Source: Methylosinus sp. PW1 (GTDB lineage Bacteria > Pseudomonadota > Alphaproteobacteria > Rhizobiales > Beijerinckiaceae). From it: DNA of 64,000 nt. This document shows, piece by piece, positions 15,571 to 24,948 of this stretch. The notes beneath the pieces are model-generated. The model had not been told where the DNA came from. It was given only the letters and a program-made list of their open reading frames with translations, and ran no database searches. How positions within the stretch are numbered: position 1 is the first letter of the stretch; each line of letters begins with the position of its first letter. The stretch lies in the NCBI RefSeq assembly GCF_000745215.1, contig NZ_JQNK01000009.1:1860001-1924000 (forward strand). Direction: 5' to 3'. Both the position numbers and the translations under genes were made by a program.

Positions 15571-18381
15571 TCATGATGTCTGCAATTCCTGTTTCGCTTT
15601 GGCCGATGCGGCGGCCATATTGTCGAGCAGATAGCCCGTGACGGTCTTCAATATGCTCTGCGCGGCGCTCGCATCGCGCCCGAGCAGATCGTCGACGGCG
15701 CTTCGCGGAATTGCGATCACGGTCGCTTCGTCGCTCGTCACCTCGACCGACGCCGCGCGCGGCCGGCCGCTGATGACGCCGAGCTCGCCGAACACAGTGC
15801 CCGCGTTGCCGCGACCGATGATTTCACGACCGTTCTTGTCGGCGACCCACGCGATGGTCTCTCCGCGAACCAGCACGAACATGCCATCGGAGCTTTCGCC
15901 TTGACGGCAGATCTGCGTCCCTTTCGGATGGCGCTCGATCGTCGAGCGGCGAGCGATCTCGGCGAGCTCCGACAGATCGACGCGCGAGAATACCGAGGAG
16001 ACGAGGAGCTCCGCCATGATCAGCACGATGGGCGAGCGCTCGCCATGCTTGGCGCGGGCGACGATCTCCTCGGCGAGAGGCGGCAGGGCCTCGCTGTGAG
16101 CGAACATCTCACGGGCGAGAGCGGCGCCTTCCGCGGATTCGGCCGCGAGCGCGGAGACTGCGAGCGCGCGCACGAGCGCGTCGCGATCGTCGAGAAAGGT
16201 CCGAAACACCACATCCGCCGGCCGCGACATTTCGATGATCTCGAAATAGGATGCGGAAGCCATGGTTCTGGCCGCGTGAATAGCGTCGCGCAATGCGGTG
16301 GGCGCCGCATCGATCGTTTCCGCGAGGGCGGATTTTCCCTCCGTCCCGAGAATGAGCGCGATCGGCCGCACGAGTTCCGCTGCGCGCGCGGCGTCATCGA
16401 GCGTCGCGGCGAGATGGACGATTTCCCGCACGAGCTGAGCCTGCCATTTGACGATCGTCTTCGCCAGCAGCGACGCCTCCGGCCGCTTCTCGTGCGAGAG
16501 CGTGAAGCGCGCCGCCTCGGTCCATTTCAGCGAATGCGACAGGGCCTCGATCCGCTCCGTCAGCCGCGTCTGATCATTGGTCGCCTCGCCGACGATCTCG
16601 GCATGCTCCTCATCGGAAATATTGAACCAATTGCGCATCTGCCGGATCGAGGCGAACGTCTCCGCCCGCGCCAGCCAGGCCTTTGGAGCGACGCCGGCCG
16701 CGAGCCCCTTTTGGACGAGATCGATCACGAATTCACGATAGTTCCGCCGTCGCGCATGTTCCTCGACAGTTCGCGCGAGATCGGAGTTGAACAGCGACGG
16801 ATCCTCGACGCCGAGCGCATGGGCGATCGCGTCATGGTCGGAGTCGGAAAGGCCGAGCTGGACGCGCAAATCCCGCAGCAGCTTCAAGCTCTCCGAGGAG
16901 CGCGTCTGACCCGTCGCGAGCGCATCGGCGAGAATGGCGCGATAGGCGTTGCGCTTCTGGTCGACCGAGAAGTTGGGGATCGTCTTGGCGAGCACATAGA
17001 TTTCATCGGCGGACAGCTCGTCCAGCGAGCGACCGTCCAGAAACGCCTCCGATCGAAAGCCCAGGCGCTCAAGTTCCTGCCGCAGCGCATGGCCGACGCT
17101 CTCGTGCCGGTAGAGATCCGCGTTGCGCGTCAGCGAGCGGATGAGCCAAGCGACCGAGGTCGCGGCAATGGCGAGATCGATGAGCTTGATGGCGATGGGC
17201 GGCATCAGCAGAATATTCGGCCGGCCCGCGAAAGCGTAAAAGAAAGTGAAAGCGGCGAAGCCCGAAATCGTCAACATATGGTGCCGACGCTGCGCCTTGG
17301 AGAGCGAGACGCCGCGCGCTGCGGCGCACCAAGCATAGAACCTCTCCAAAGCGACGAACAGTCCGAATGAGACGCCCATGCAGAGGAGAATATAGGCCGG
17401 CGCGGCGACGATCTTCGGAACCGGATAGGCGTGACCGCCGATATAGAGGCCGGACTTCAGCAACGCGCCGAACTGGTCGCTCTCATGCGTCCAGTAGCCG
17501 CTCATATAATAGTCCCATGTGCCGGAATAGATGAAATAATAAGTGTAGAATCCAAAAACGAGGCCGAAAAACAGATAATAGACGTTCCGCTTCTGATCGA
17601 GATCGACGGCCTTCCAATAATTATTTTCGAGGTCGATGTCCGGGCAATTCGTCATGCAGCCGACGCAAATGCTGCGGTCGGCGGCGTCGGTCGAAGCGCG
17701 ACAGGAGGATTGCTTGATCGCCACGCGCTCGATGTGCGGCTTGGAATCGAAGAGGCCGCCGGGACCGGTGTAGATCTGCTGCACCACCGCCGTCGGACAG
17801 AAATAGTTGCACCAGCTCTTGCCGCCATATGTGAAGCCGACGAAGATCGCGAAAGAGATGATGAAGATGAAAGCCGCCGCGAGAGCGATATGGCTCGAAT
17901 TGTAGAAGAGGATGCGACCCGTCACACCCAGCGTCAAAAACCCGAGCTGGAAATAGTAATGATTGCGGCGTAGCCAGGATTGCGAGGGCAGCAGCGCCAA
18001 TATGCGCTCGACCCGTCCCGTCTTGCGATTCAAATTCGGCAGCTTACGCTCGAAGCCGAACATGCGGGCGAACTGGCTGGCGTGCGAAAGGGGGCAGACG
18101 CGACGCCAGAATTCATGGCCGAGCAGCATGATCGAGAAGGGGACGAGCGGCACCGCCATCGTCCAGAAAATGCGGTTCGTCATGGAATAAGGCGTCGAAT
18201 AGCGCGGCGCGCCCTGAATGACGACTGGATCCTCGCCGATCCGAAACGGGCTGCCCGAATCGGGCAGTGTGAGCCATGCTGTCAGCGGATCGTAGAACAA
18301 GGCGGCGATGAGCGCGCCCCAAGCGATCAGCACGATGACTCTGACGTTCCGCATGGAACGCTCGGAAGTCTGCGATAGCAC
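15571..18381 (-). CDS. Membrane polyferredoxin with C-terminal cyclic-nucleotide-binding domain
   Basis: This 936-residue inner-membrane protein begins with several helices interrupted by ferredoxin-like cysteines. Motifs are WRRVCPLSH, SWCNYFCPTAVVQQ and SICVGCMTNCPDID, as in NapH/NosR/RdxA electron carriers. More helices follow, then a long helical region, and finally a cyclic-nucleotide-binding domain (PKGTQICRQGESSDGMFVL, FGELGVISGRPRAASVEV). Fusion of a membrane ferredoxin with a nucleotide sensor suggests electron flow gated by a ligand. It is 22 bases upstream of the reductase gene. Electron transfer across the membrane to the di-haem protein is inference. Confidence 0.83.
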   Translation of the reverse strand: MLSQTSERSMRNVRVIVLIAWGALIAALFYDPLTAWLTLPDSGSPFRIGEDPVVIQGAPRYSTPYSMTNRIFWTMAVPLVPFSIMLLGHEFWRRVCPLSHASQFARMFGFERKLPNLNRKTGRVERILALLPSQSWLRRNHYYFQLGFLTLGVTGRILFYNSSHIALAAAFIFIISFAIFVGFTYGGKSWCNYFCPTAVVQQIYTGPGGLFDSKPHIERVAIKQSSCRASTDAADRSICVGCMTNCPDIDLENNYWKAVDLDQKRNVYYLFFGLVFGFYTYYFIYSGTWDYYMSGYWTHESDQFGALLKSGLYIGGHAYPVPKIVAAPAYILLCMGVSFGLFVALERFYAWCAAARGVSLSKAQRRHHMLTISGFAAFTFFYAFAGRPNILLMPPIAIKLIDLAIAATSVAWLIRSLTRNADLYRHESVGHALRQELERLGFRSEAFLDGRSLDELSADEIYVLAKTIPNFSVDQKRNAYRAILADALATGQTRSSESLKLLRDLRVQLGLSDSDHDAIAHALGVEDPSLFNSDLARTVEEHARRRNYREFVIDLVQKGLAAGVAPKAWLARAETFASIRQMRNWFNISDEEHAEIVGEATNDQTRLTERIEALSHSLKWTEAARFTLSHEKRPEASLLAKTIVKWQAQLVREIVHLAATLDDAARAAELVRPIALILGTEGKSALAETIDAAPTALRDAIHAARTMASASYFEIIEMSRPADVVFRTFLDDRDALVRALAVSALAAESAEGAALAREMFAHSEALPPLAEEIVARAKHGERSPIVLIMAELLVSSVFSRVDLSELAEIARRSTIERHPKGTQICRQGESSDGMFVLVRGETIAWVADKNGREIIGRGNAGTVFGELGVISGRPRAASVEVTSDEATVIAIPRSAVDDLLGRDASAAQSILKTVTGYLLDNMAAASAKAKQELQTS

Positions 18382-18476
18382 CTATGCCCCCCGTTCGATC
18401 GGCGCATATGCGCCGATCGATGCGATAGATTAGCCGACAATTCGGCGCTGTGCTCTTGCGCAAACGCCGCAACTTT

Positions 18477-20126
18477 CTAGCGTCGCGCGTTCGACCTCCG
18501 GCACGAGCCGGGCAGGAACTCGCGGCCGCGCTGGTCGACGGCGCAGAGCCGCAGGCCATCGGGATCCGGATCGCTCGCATTCGGAATCCACTGCGCCAAG
18601 CATTTATTGCTCTTGAGGCAGGGGTCGGTGAGCGATTTCAGGAAGCTCAAAATGTCGGCCACCTGTCGGTCGGTCAGCTCGACGTCGCGAATGACTCCGG
18701 GCATCTTATCTTCACGCTGCGAGCGGAGCATGTCGAGCGCATTTTGCGTGTGGTCCTTGGCGAATTTCGAGTTGATCGGGCCGCCAGTCGCGGGGATCGT
18801 CTTGTAATCGAAGCTCGCGACGGCGCGCTCGACGTTGAGATGATGCCGGACGATGTCCTCGAGGGTGTTGTAAACCCCGCTATGGCCGAAAGGCGCCGTC
18901 ACCTCGACGCCGAGAAGCGTCGGCGTGCGATAGGCATATTTGTCGTCGCGATGGCCGGTGACATGCGCGCGGCCCCAATCATCGATGCCGTCCTCGATCG
19001 TGTCGAGGTCGGTCTTGCCACGGCCGATCTGCGGAACGGCGAGCACCCAATATTTTTCATCGGTGAAGAAATCGCCGGAATGGCAGGACGCGCAATTGGC
19101 GCCGCCTTGTTCGGCCGTCGCGAAGAACAGCCGCGCGCCGCGCTTGGCCGATTCGCTGATCGCATGGCTGTCGCCGCGCACATAGGCGCGCCAGGGCGTA
19201 TGGGTGAACGTCATGGTCCGCTCGTAATCGGCCAGGGCGATCGAGATATTATTGGCCGTCACCAGCTGCTCGGGCGGCGACTGATAATCCTTGAAGCCGG
19301 CGCGGAACAGCGGCAGCCATTCATTCTTGGCGAATTGCTCGTTCGGATCGCCATAGCCACCGAAGCGCGCTGCGAGCTTCTGGCGCACCTCGAGATCGGT
19401 AGCGCCCGGCGTCTGCGGACTGCCGGCTCCCCCATAGGCCTTGCCGCGCATGGCGGCGTTGACCGCGGTCGGGAACATTCCATGCCCCGAGCTGATCGGC
19501 ATGCCGTCTTTGAATTTCTCCTCATAGGAGATGTATTCCTGCCGCGGCAGCATGAAATTGTTGAACATCCCCCGCACCGGCGGCGAATCGACCGGCGCGA
19601 CGATGCGGCCGTCGACGCCGCTCATGCCGGGCGTGCCGGTCGTGCTGAACACAGTGCCGTCCCAAGTGATCGACTGATCCCAGAAGGCGAGGCCAATCAG
19701 CGTCGGCGAATTGCGCGGCATGGCCGAATCGCCGGTTCCGAAAGGCGGGAACATGCCGGGCTTTTCGACGCGCTTGCGGCCAGGGCCGAGCAGATCGGGA
19801 TTATTGGCGCCGACGCCGACCGGCAGCGGCATCGCGTCGCCGAAGCCGAGCATAGGGTGATGGCAGGTCACGCAGGCGACATCCTTGCCCGGGCTCATGC
19901 CTTTCGACCAGAACAAGAGCTTGCCGAGGCGCGGCAGCGGGTCGGACAGCGGCGAGATCGGCAGCTTGCGGCTGTCGACGGCGTCGCCGGTCAGGTGATG
20001 CTCGGCGATATAGGCGCGCAACTCTCGATCGAGAGACGCGCCGCCGCGTCCGTCGTCATTCGCCGCCGCGCCGACAATGGCGCTCACCGACAGAACGGCT
20101 CCCGCGAGAACGGTTCGGATGTCCAT
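18477..20126 (-). CDS. Di-haem cytochrome c peroxidase-family protein
   Basis: This 549-residue periplasmic protein has the signal peptide MDIRTVLAGAVLSVSAIVGA. It carries two c-type haem sites, CVTCHH (about residue 86) and CASCHSGDFF (about 350), in the order of bacterial cytochrome c peroxidase/MauG proteins. Family segments include DPLPRLGKLLFW, SPTLIGLAFWD and RTPTLLGVEVTAPFGHSG. It is longer than a standard peroxidase (about 330 residues) and has an extra C-terminal tail with two cysteines. Either peroxidase activity or MauG-like protein oxidation is possible. It lies between two outer-membrane protein genes and the membrane ferredoxin. Confidence 0.88.
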   Translation of the reverse strand: MDIRTVLAGAVLSVSAIVGAAANDDGRGGASLDRELRAYIAEHHLTGDAVDSRKLPISPLSDPLPRLGKLLFWSKGMSPGKDVACVTCHHPMLGFGDAMPLPVGVGANNPDLLGPGRKRVEKPGMFPPFGTGDSAMPRNSPTLIGLAFWDQSITWDGTVFSTTGTPGMSGVDGRIVAPVDSPPVRGMFNNFMLPRQEYISYEEKFKDGMPISSGHGMFPTAVNAAMRGKAYGGAGSPQTPGATDLEVRQKLAARFGGYGDPNEQFAKNEWLPLFRAGFKDYQSPPEQLVTANNISIALADYERTMTFTHTPWRAYVRGDSHAISESAKRGARLFFATAEQGGANCASCHSGDFFTDEKYWVLAVPQIGRGKTDLDTIEDGIDDWGRAHVTGHRDDKYAYRTPTLLGVEVTAPFGHSGVYNTLEDIVRHHLNVERAVASFDYKTIPATGGPINSKFAKDHTQNALDMLRSQREDKMPGVIRDVELTDRQVADILSFLKSLTDPCLKSNKCLAQWIPNASDPDPDGLRLCAVDQRGREFLPGSCRRSNARR

Positions 20127-20162
20127 CGAAGTCTCCCGCTCGTCCGAGCTTTAAATGTTGAG

Positions 20163-21050
20163 CTAGCGCGCCGCGAGCGCCTCTGCGGCATTGGAGGGCG
20201 CGGGCGCGGCCGGCGTGTAGATCGGGATGATGAACTGAATGCCGAGCCGCGTGTCGCGCGCCGTATTCTTCGCGTAGAAAGTATGCGACAGCTTGATTTG
20301 CGCGCTGATCTGATTGCCGATCAGATAGCCGTAGAGCGCGCCGAGCGCGACGGAGCTCTGCCGGTTCATATAGCCGACCGAGGGCTTGTCGAGGTCCACC
20401 TCGCTGAAGGCGATGAAGCCCCATTCGGCGCGTCCGTCGCGCTTGATCGCCGTCAAATCGAAATTCAACGTCTGCGGCGAGCTCGCGAAGGGATTGGTGT
20501 GGCCCGTCGCATAGAAGCTGTTGAGCGTGATGTTCCAATTGTCGCGCAAGTAGGTAATTGCGAGATTCTGCTGAAACGCCGTGAAATCAGTGCCGAGCGC
20601 GCGCGTCAGCGGCGAGCCCGTCGATATCCATGCGCCTTCGCCGATCGCCACATTGAAGCCATGGCCGAGAAACCACGAGAACCACGAGCCGACATAGGAA
20701 TTGTAAGTGCCGATTCGATGCAGGCCCTGCATGTTGACGTTGGCGACGACGAGCGGCACCGTCTTGAATTGCACGCGCGCGCCGGCGACTTCTAGCGGCG
20801 TGGAGAAATTGAGAAAGGCCGGCACGCCGACCGTCGAGTTGAACTTCTCGTCGGCGCCGGAATTGAAGGCCATGACGCCATAGAGGCCAGGCTCCGGAGC
20901 CCAGCCTTCCGGCAGGCCCGCCATTAGTCCAGGCTGCTGGATCGATCCAGCGAAAGATGGCCCGCAGCACAATGTCGATGCGAGAATCGACGCTATGACG
21001 ATATGAGCACGCGCAAAGGCTGCCGCGCCGAAGCGCTTCCAATTTAACAT
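20163..21050 (-). CDS. Outer-membrane beta-barrel protein, phenol-degradation MetA-like family
   Basis: This 295-residue protein has a signal peptide (hydrophobic FARAHIVIASILASTLC, cut near SFAGS). A barrel with repeated amphipathic strands follows, such as LYGVMAFNSGADEKFNSTVG, WNITLNSFYATGHT and ISAQIKLSHTFYAKN, ending in RLGIQFIIPIYTP. It belongs to the same broad family as the protein at 12634-13746. It is the first gene of the minus-strand cassette, 37 bases upstream of the di-haem cytochrome. Substrate is unknown; import or display of the molecule acted on by the cytochrome is speculation. Confidence 0.7.
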   Translation of the reverse strand: MLNWKRFGAAAFARAHIVIASILASTLCCGPSFAGSIQQPGLMAGLPEGWAPEPGLYGVMAFNSGADEKFNSTVGVPAFLNFSTPLEVAGARVQFKTVPLVVANVNMQGLHRIGTYNSYVGSWFSWFLGHGFNVAIGEGAWISTGSPLTRALGTDFTAFQQNLAITYLRDNWNITLNSFYATGHTNPFASSPQTLNFDLTAIKRDGRAEWGFIAFSEVDLDKPSVGYMNRQSSVALGALYGYLIGNQISAQIKLSHTFYAKNTARDTRLGIQFIIPIYTPAAPAPSNAAEALAAR

Positions 21051-21252
21051 CGCCCGCCCCCGCGAAGCTTGACCGTATCAATGATCCTTTAATCGTTCCG
21101 GTGAAGCTGGATGTCAATCCCGACCGGGAGTTGCAACTTTCGCGAGGGTCGGCCGGGCGATTACCCGAGCGGACCGGGCATCTGACGCCGCATAGACATG
21201 CGCGCGATGAGGCGGACGAGCGCGTTCGCTTGCGCCTCGATACTGGTTCGGT

Positions 21253-21345
21253 TCAAAGATAGACTTGCTCTGAAATGCTGAGAGCGTCGTCGACCTCTAT
21301 GCCGAGATAGCGCACGGTACTTTCCAATTTGGAATGCCCCAGCGG
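21253..21345 (-). pseudogene. Tyrosine recombinase, C-terminal remnant
   Basis: About 30 residues read PLGHSKLESTVRYLGIEVDD, then ALSISEQVYL-stop. This is the end of a phage-integrase-type recombinase: the LGH box followed by the catalytic Tyr in VRYLGI. The rest of the gene is not contiguous. Its matching N-terminal part lies at 22680-23232, beyond a serine-recombinase segment. Confidence 0.75.
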
Positions 21346-21372
21346 CCACGCGTCATAATGCGCACCTTTTAT

Positions 21373-22679
21373 CTATTGAAAATCAAAGCCCGCTTGAGCG
21401 CTGTTTGGTGTTACCGGTCGTTTCGGCGGCGTCTTTGCCGCGAATGCGGCGACGTCGGCGGACTTAATGACCCATGGCGCTTCGGGACAGGGCCGCCGTC
21501 CCTCGATGTCGCCGCGCTTGATCATGCGTAGCGCGATCATCTTGTACACGCCGATGATCTCTGCCGCGGCATCGAGCGTGATCTGGCCGCGTTCGGCCCA
21601 CTCGCCGTCCCGGTGAGCCATGATTTCGTGGTGCTTGCGGAAGCCGTGCACACGCCGCTCCGTCCAGCCATTGCCATGACCCGTCGGCTTGCCACAACGA
21701 TTGAGCAGTCGCGCGATCTGAGCGTCTGGCATTAGTCTGGCCAGTTCGCGGACAAGGGCGATCGTATCCTCCGGAACGCGTGTATGGCGCCGACCAGCCG
21801 CGTTGAGCCTGAGCTCGATTTGCTGGGCCGTGTGATCGCCGCCCTGCCAGTGTAGGACGAGATCGACGATGGCGCCCCTCTTCGTCACCACGATCTCATG
21901 GAGCGCTGTGCGCAGTATCCGCTTGCGGGCGCCGGCTGTCGCAGCGGGGTGCGACCATGCGCGCGTCAGGTCGGCGCCGAGCGCGAGCAATTGCTTGCGC
22001 TCGGTCTCGCCGAGCGGCGGCCGCTTTTCCGCAACCACGGCGGCGCCAGGACGCGCAGCACCTCGGCGCCAACGGAAGCGTCAGCGCTACGACTGCCCAG
22101 CGAAATGCAGCGCGCCGTTCCATGGTTCAGCCGGGCGCCGTAGCAATTTTAGCGCCCGAGCTTGCCGCTGTAGTGCACCTGCAACTTGCGGCCGCAATGA
22201 CCGCAACGCAGGAGTCCCGCGAGAAGCACTTCGCCTTGGCGGCGCACCGCTCCTCTGGCAATCGTCCGCCCCATGCCGGTCGCATTGTCGGCGATGAGGC
22301 GCTGATTGCGCTCGAACTCGTCCCAGGTGATATAACCCTCGTGCTGTTCCTTGAGCAGCACGTCCCATTCGGCGATCGGGTGGCGCACACCGCGACGGAT
22401 GTGCTTGCGGCCCTCGACAACGCTGACCTGGCTCCCTGTCCGCCCGAATGCATAAGCGCCTGCGTAAATCGGATTGGTCAGTATGTTGTGGACGGCGTTA
22501 TATGCGGGCAACTTCCAGACGACGCCGGGCGCCTCGGCTCGCCGCGAATTGGCGGGAAGCACGATGCCCTCTTCTCGCAACCAGAAATGAACTTGGCGGG
22601 CGCTGCGAAGCTCGTCGAACTTCGAGAACACCAGCAGCAGGGCTTCCCGCACTCGATCGTCTGGATCCTTCTCGACGCC
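21373..22679 (-). pseudogene. Large serine recombinase remnant lacking the catalytic domain
   Basis: The segment from 22679 reads as the Recombinase domain (REALLLVFSKFDELRSARQV, NILTNPIYAGAYAFGRTG) and the zinc ribbon (LLRCGHCGRKLQVHYSGKLG). A TAA then interrupts it at about 22149. The following codons still read family-like (NCYGARLNHGTARCISLGS). After a further deletion and frame change, the C-terminal part runs from 22038 to 21373 (VAEKRPPLGETERKQLLALG to GFDFQ). The N-terminal resolvase domain with the catalytic serine is missing and replaced by tyrosine-recombinase sequence. Confidence 0.75.
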
Positions 22680-23232
22680 GAGCGCGGCCTTATATTTGAC
22701 GCCGGGCGCCGCCTCCAGCAGTCGCGCGACCTCATCGGGGCTGAGCACGACCGGCAGCTTGTGCGGCTCGTGAACGAAGGTCAGATGGCGGGTCGCGTCG
22801 GCCCGATCGAGCGTCACGCCAAAAAAGAACCGCAACGCTGAGACCGTCATGTTGATCGTCGGCGGGCGGACGTGGGTCGCGGTCGAGTGCAATTGGAAAA
22901 GACGCAGGTCTTCGGCCGTGGCGGCATCCGGCGATCGGCCCAGGAAGCCCGCCAAGGTCTTGACCGCGGATGTAATCGCGCTGGGTCTCCGAGGCCATAT
23001 GCCGGCCGCTGAGACCGTCATGTTGATCGTCGGCGGGCGGACGTGGGTCGCGGTCGAGTGCAATTGGAAAAGACGCAGGTCTTCGGCCGTGGCGGCATCC
23101 GGCGATCGGCCCAGGAAGCCCGCCAAGGTCTTGACCGCGGATGTAATCGCGCTGGGTCTCCGAGGCCATATGCCGGATGGTCATGTCTTCGATCATGCGC
23201 TGGCGAAGCGGGGTGACGCGCTCCTCTGTCAT
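22680..23232 (-). pseudogene. Tyrosine recombinase N-terminal remnant with a tandem duplication
   Basis: Starting at 23232 the frame reads MTEERVTPLRQRMIEDMTIR, the start of an IS91-associated tyrosine recombinase. It continues SETQRDYIR and then shifts frame, consistent with loss of two bases before the expected VKTLAGFLGRSPDAATAEDL. The SAM-like N-terminal core domain (FQLHSTATHVRPPTINMTVS) occurs twice because of the 171-bp duplication. The frame ends VKYKAAL, where it fuses to the serine recombinase. The catalytic domain is absent, so it is inactive. Confidence 0.72.
22837..23176. repeat. 171-bp-period perfect tandem duplication
   Basis: Positions 22837-23005 and 23008-23176 are identical over 169 bases, with a period of 171 bases (57 codons). 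The repeat therefore stays in frame with itself within the recombinase remnant. Both copies carry the same apparent two-base deletion, so the frameshift came before the duplication. Confidence 0.93.
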
Positions 23233-23574
23233 GCGCTGCTCCTGTCTGAAGCGAGGTTGCTAACCCCGCGATCTTCAGCCAGTTCGCCGAACACCCGTTA
23301 CCCGCAGCCCGCCAGAAACGCCGGCCGCAAACTACCGCGAGAGCAATTTAGTTCTTTGACCCGAAGAGAGACCCGTTCCTTTCAAAGGGCGGACGTCCGA
23401 TCACGCCGATAGCCGACATTCTCGTTTCCAGGTCCAAAGCGGGCGCGATCGGGGCGCCGATTTCATTTTCCGCCGTCTCATCACCGAAACCGGCCGGAAC
23501 GAGCTAAATTCTCACGCGAGTTCGAGCCTTTCAGTCGGCCGCCGTCCGACATAGATCGATGCGGCGTCGTGAGC
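23233..23574. other. Spacer between recombinase remnants and histidine kinase
   Basis: This 342-base stretch has no credible gene, hairpin or repeat. It lies between the start of the recombinase remnant and the end of the kinase gene, which is on the same strand, and probably marks the island boundary. Confidence 0.4.
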
Positions 23575-24948
23575 TCACGCCGAGCGCAGCCGCACGACGA
23601 ATGTCGCTCCGCCGCCTTCGGTCGTCCGCACCTCGATAGAGCCATGCAATTCGTCGAGCAGCTCACGCACGATCGCGAGTCCGAGGCCTGCGCCGCGCGA
23701 CGCGTCGTTCTTGCGCCAGAAGGCTTCGAAAATACGCTCTCTGTCGTCGGGCGCGACGCCTTCGCCATGGTCGGCGACCTCGATCACCGCTTCGGGGAGA
23801 ACGCGGACGACGACCGTGCCGCCCTCGGGCTCCGCGCGCACGGCGTTCTCGACGAGATTGGCGACGATGCTCTCGACTGCCCAGCCGTCGATCCGCGCGG
23901 CGACCGGCGCGGGCGGCGGCTCGAATGCGATATTGCGGCGATTATCGATGGCGATCGGCATATAGTCCGCAGTGATCGCGAGCACTGTGCGGCCGAGGTC
24001 GATCTCGCGGTCGCTTTTCTTGTCGGATCCGCCGCCGAGCCGCGCCAAAATCAGCAATTGATCGACAATCGTCTGAATTCGGCGCACGTCGCGTTCGATG
24101 TCGTGCTTGAGCGGCATATCGGACAGCCTGTCCACTCGCGCCCTCAAAATGGCGACAGGCGTCCGCAATTCGTGCGCGGCGTTGGCGGTGAAGCGGCGGT
24201 GCCTTTCGACGCCGTCACGAACGCGGTCGAAAGCGCTGTTGACCGCTTCCACGAAAGGAAGGACCTCCGTCGGCAGATCCCTCGGCGCGATCCGCCGGTC
24301 GAGCGAGTTCACGTCGACCGCCGCAGCCTCGGCCGCCGCGGACCGCAATGGCGCGAGGCATCGGCGGACAACGAACCATGCGACGGCCGCCACCGCCGCG
24401 CACAGCGGAACGAAGGCGACGAAGTTAATCAGCTTCAGATGATTGTAGAGCTGCTGAAGCACGTCGTCCCAATGGAAATATGCGCCATAGACGATGATCC
24501 GCATTCTTCCGATCGGCGTCTCCGCTATTCGGTCATAGCCGCGTGCGTCCGGGTTGGGATCGTCGGCGAGATGAAACATCGTCCCGAAGCTCTGGACATT
24601 GGCGCTCGCGTCGAAGTTGGACGCGAGTTCCGCGGACGAGCCCGGAAGCAGAGCGCCATCCTTCGGCTCGAAAACGGCGAAGCGAAATTCCGGGTTGCGC
24701 CGCATATGGACGAGAAGGCTATGCGTGACCTCGATGCGCATCGTTCCGGACGCGTCCGCGCGAAGCGCGTCGATGACGAGACCGCGGGCTCGCCGCGTCG
24801 TCCAGCTCTCGAGGCCGACCTCGGCAATGTCGCCTATGCGCAGAGCGGCGAGCGGCAGATAGACCGTCGCCGGCAGAGTAAAGAAGACGATCGCGAGCGT
24901 CGCCACCCAAGAGACGACGAGCTGCGAGGACAAAGATCGCCTAGTCAC
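23575..24948 (-). CDS. Sensor histidine kinase
   Basis: This 457-residue inner-membrane kinase of the QseC/PhoQ-like group starts at GTG 24948, which overlaps the regulator stop (GTGA). Two membrane helices flank a periplasmic region of about 140 residues. The phospho-acceptor motif is NAAHELRTPVAILRAR. ATP-binding motifs follow: NLVENAVRAE, DHGEGV and GAGLGLAIVRELL. A paralogous kinase occurs at 43228-44637. The signal is unknown. The regulator gene lies upstream in the same operon and is divergent from the TonB-receptor cluster, whose control is plausible but unproven. Confidence 0.9.
   Translation of the reverse strand: MTRRSLSSQLVVSWVATLAIVFFTLPATVYLPLAALRIGDIAEVGLESWTTRRARGLVIDALRADASGTMRIEVTHSLLVHMRRNPEFRFAVFEPKDGALLPGSSAELASNFDASANVQSFGTMFHLADDPNPDARGYDRIAETPIGRMRIIVYGAYFHWDDVLQQLYNHLKLINFVAFVPLCAAVAAVAWFVVRRCLAPLRSAAAEAAAVDVNSLDRRIAPRDLPTEVLPFVEAVNSAFDRVRDGVERHRRFTANAAHELRTPVAILRARVDRLSDMPLKHDIERDVRRIQTIVDQLLILARLGGGSDKKSDREIDLGRTVLAITADYMPIAIDNRRNIAFEPPPAPVAARIDGWAVESIVANLVENAVRAEPEGGTVVVRVLPEAVIEVADHGEGVAPDDRERIFEAFWRKNDASRGAGLGLAIVRELLDELHGSIEVRTTEGGGATFVVRLRSA

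Noticed and set aside
18450..20795. A 781-residue open frame on the plus strand
   Set aside because: It is antisense to the di-haem cytochrome and outer-membrane protein genes. Its Arg/Ala/Glu-rich composition is typical of a shadow frame in GC-rich DNA, and the minus-strand products have clear haem and signal motifs.
22837..23176. CRISPR-like repeat array
   Set aside because: There are only two copies of a long coding segment with no spacers, and no cas genes are in the window.
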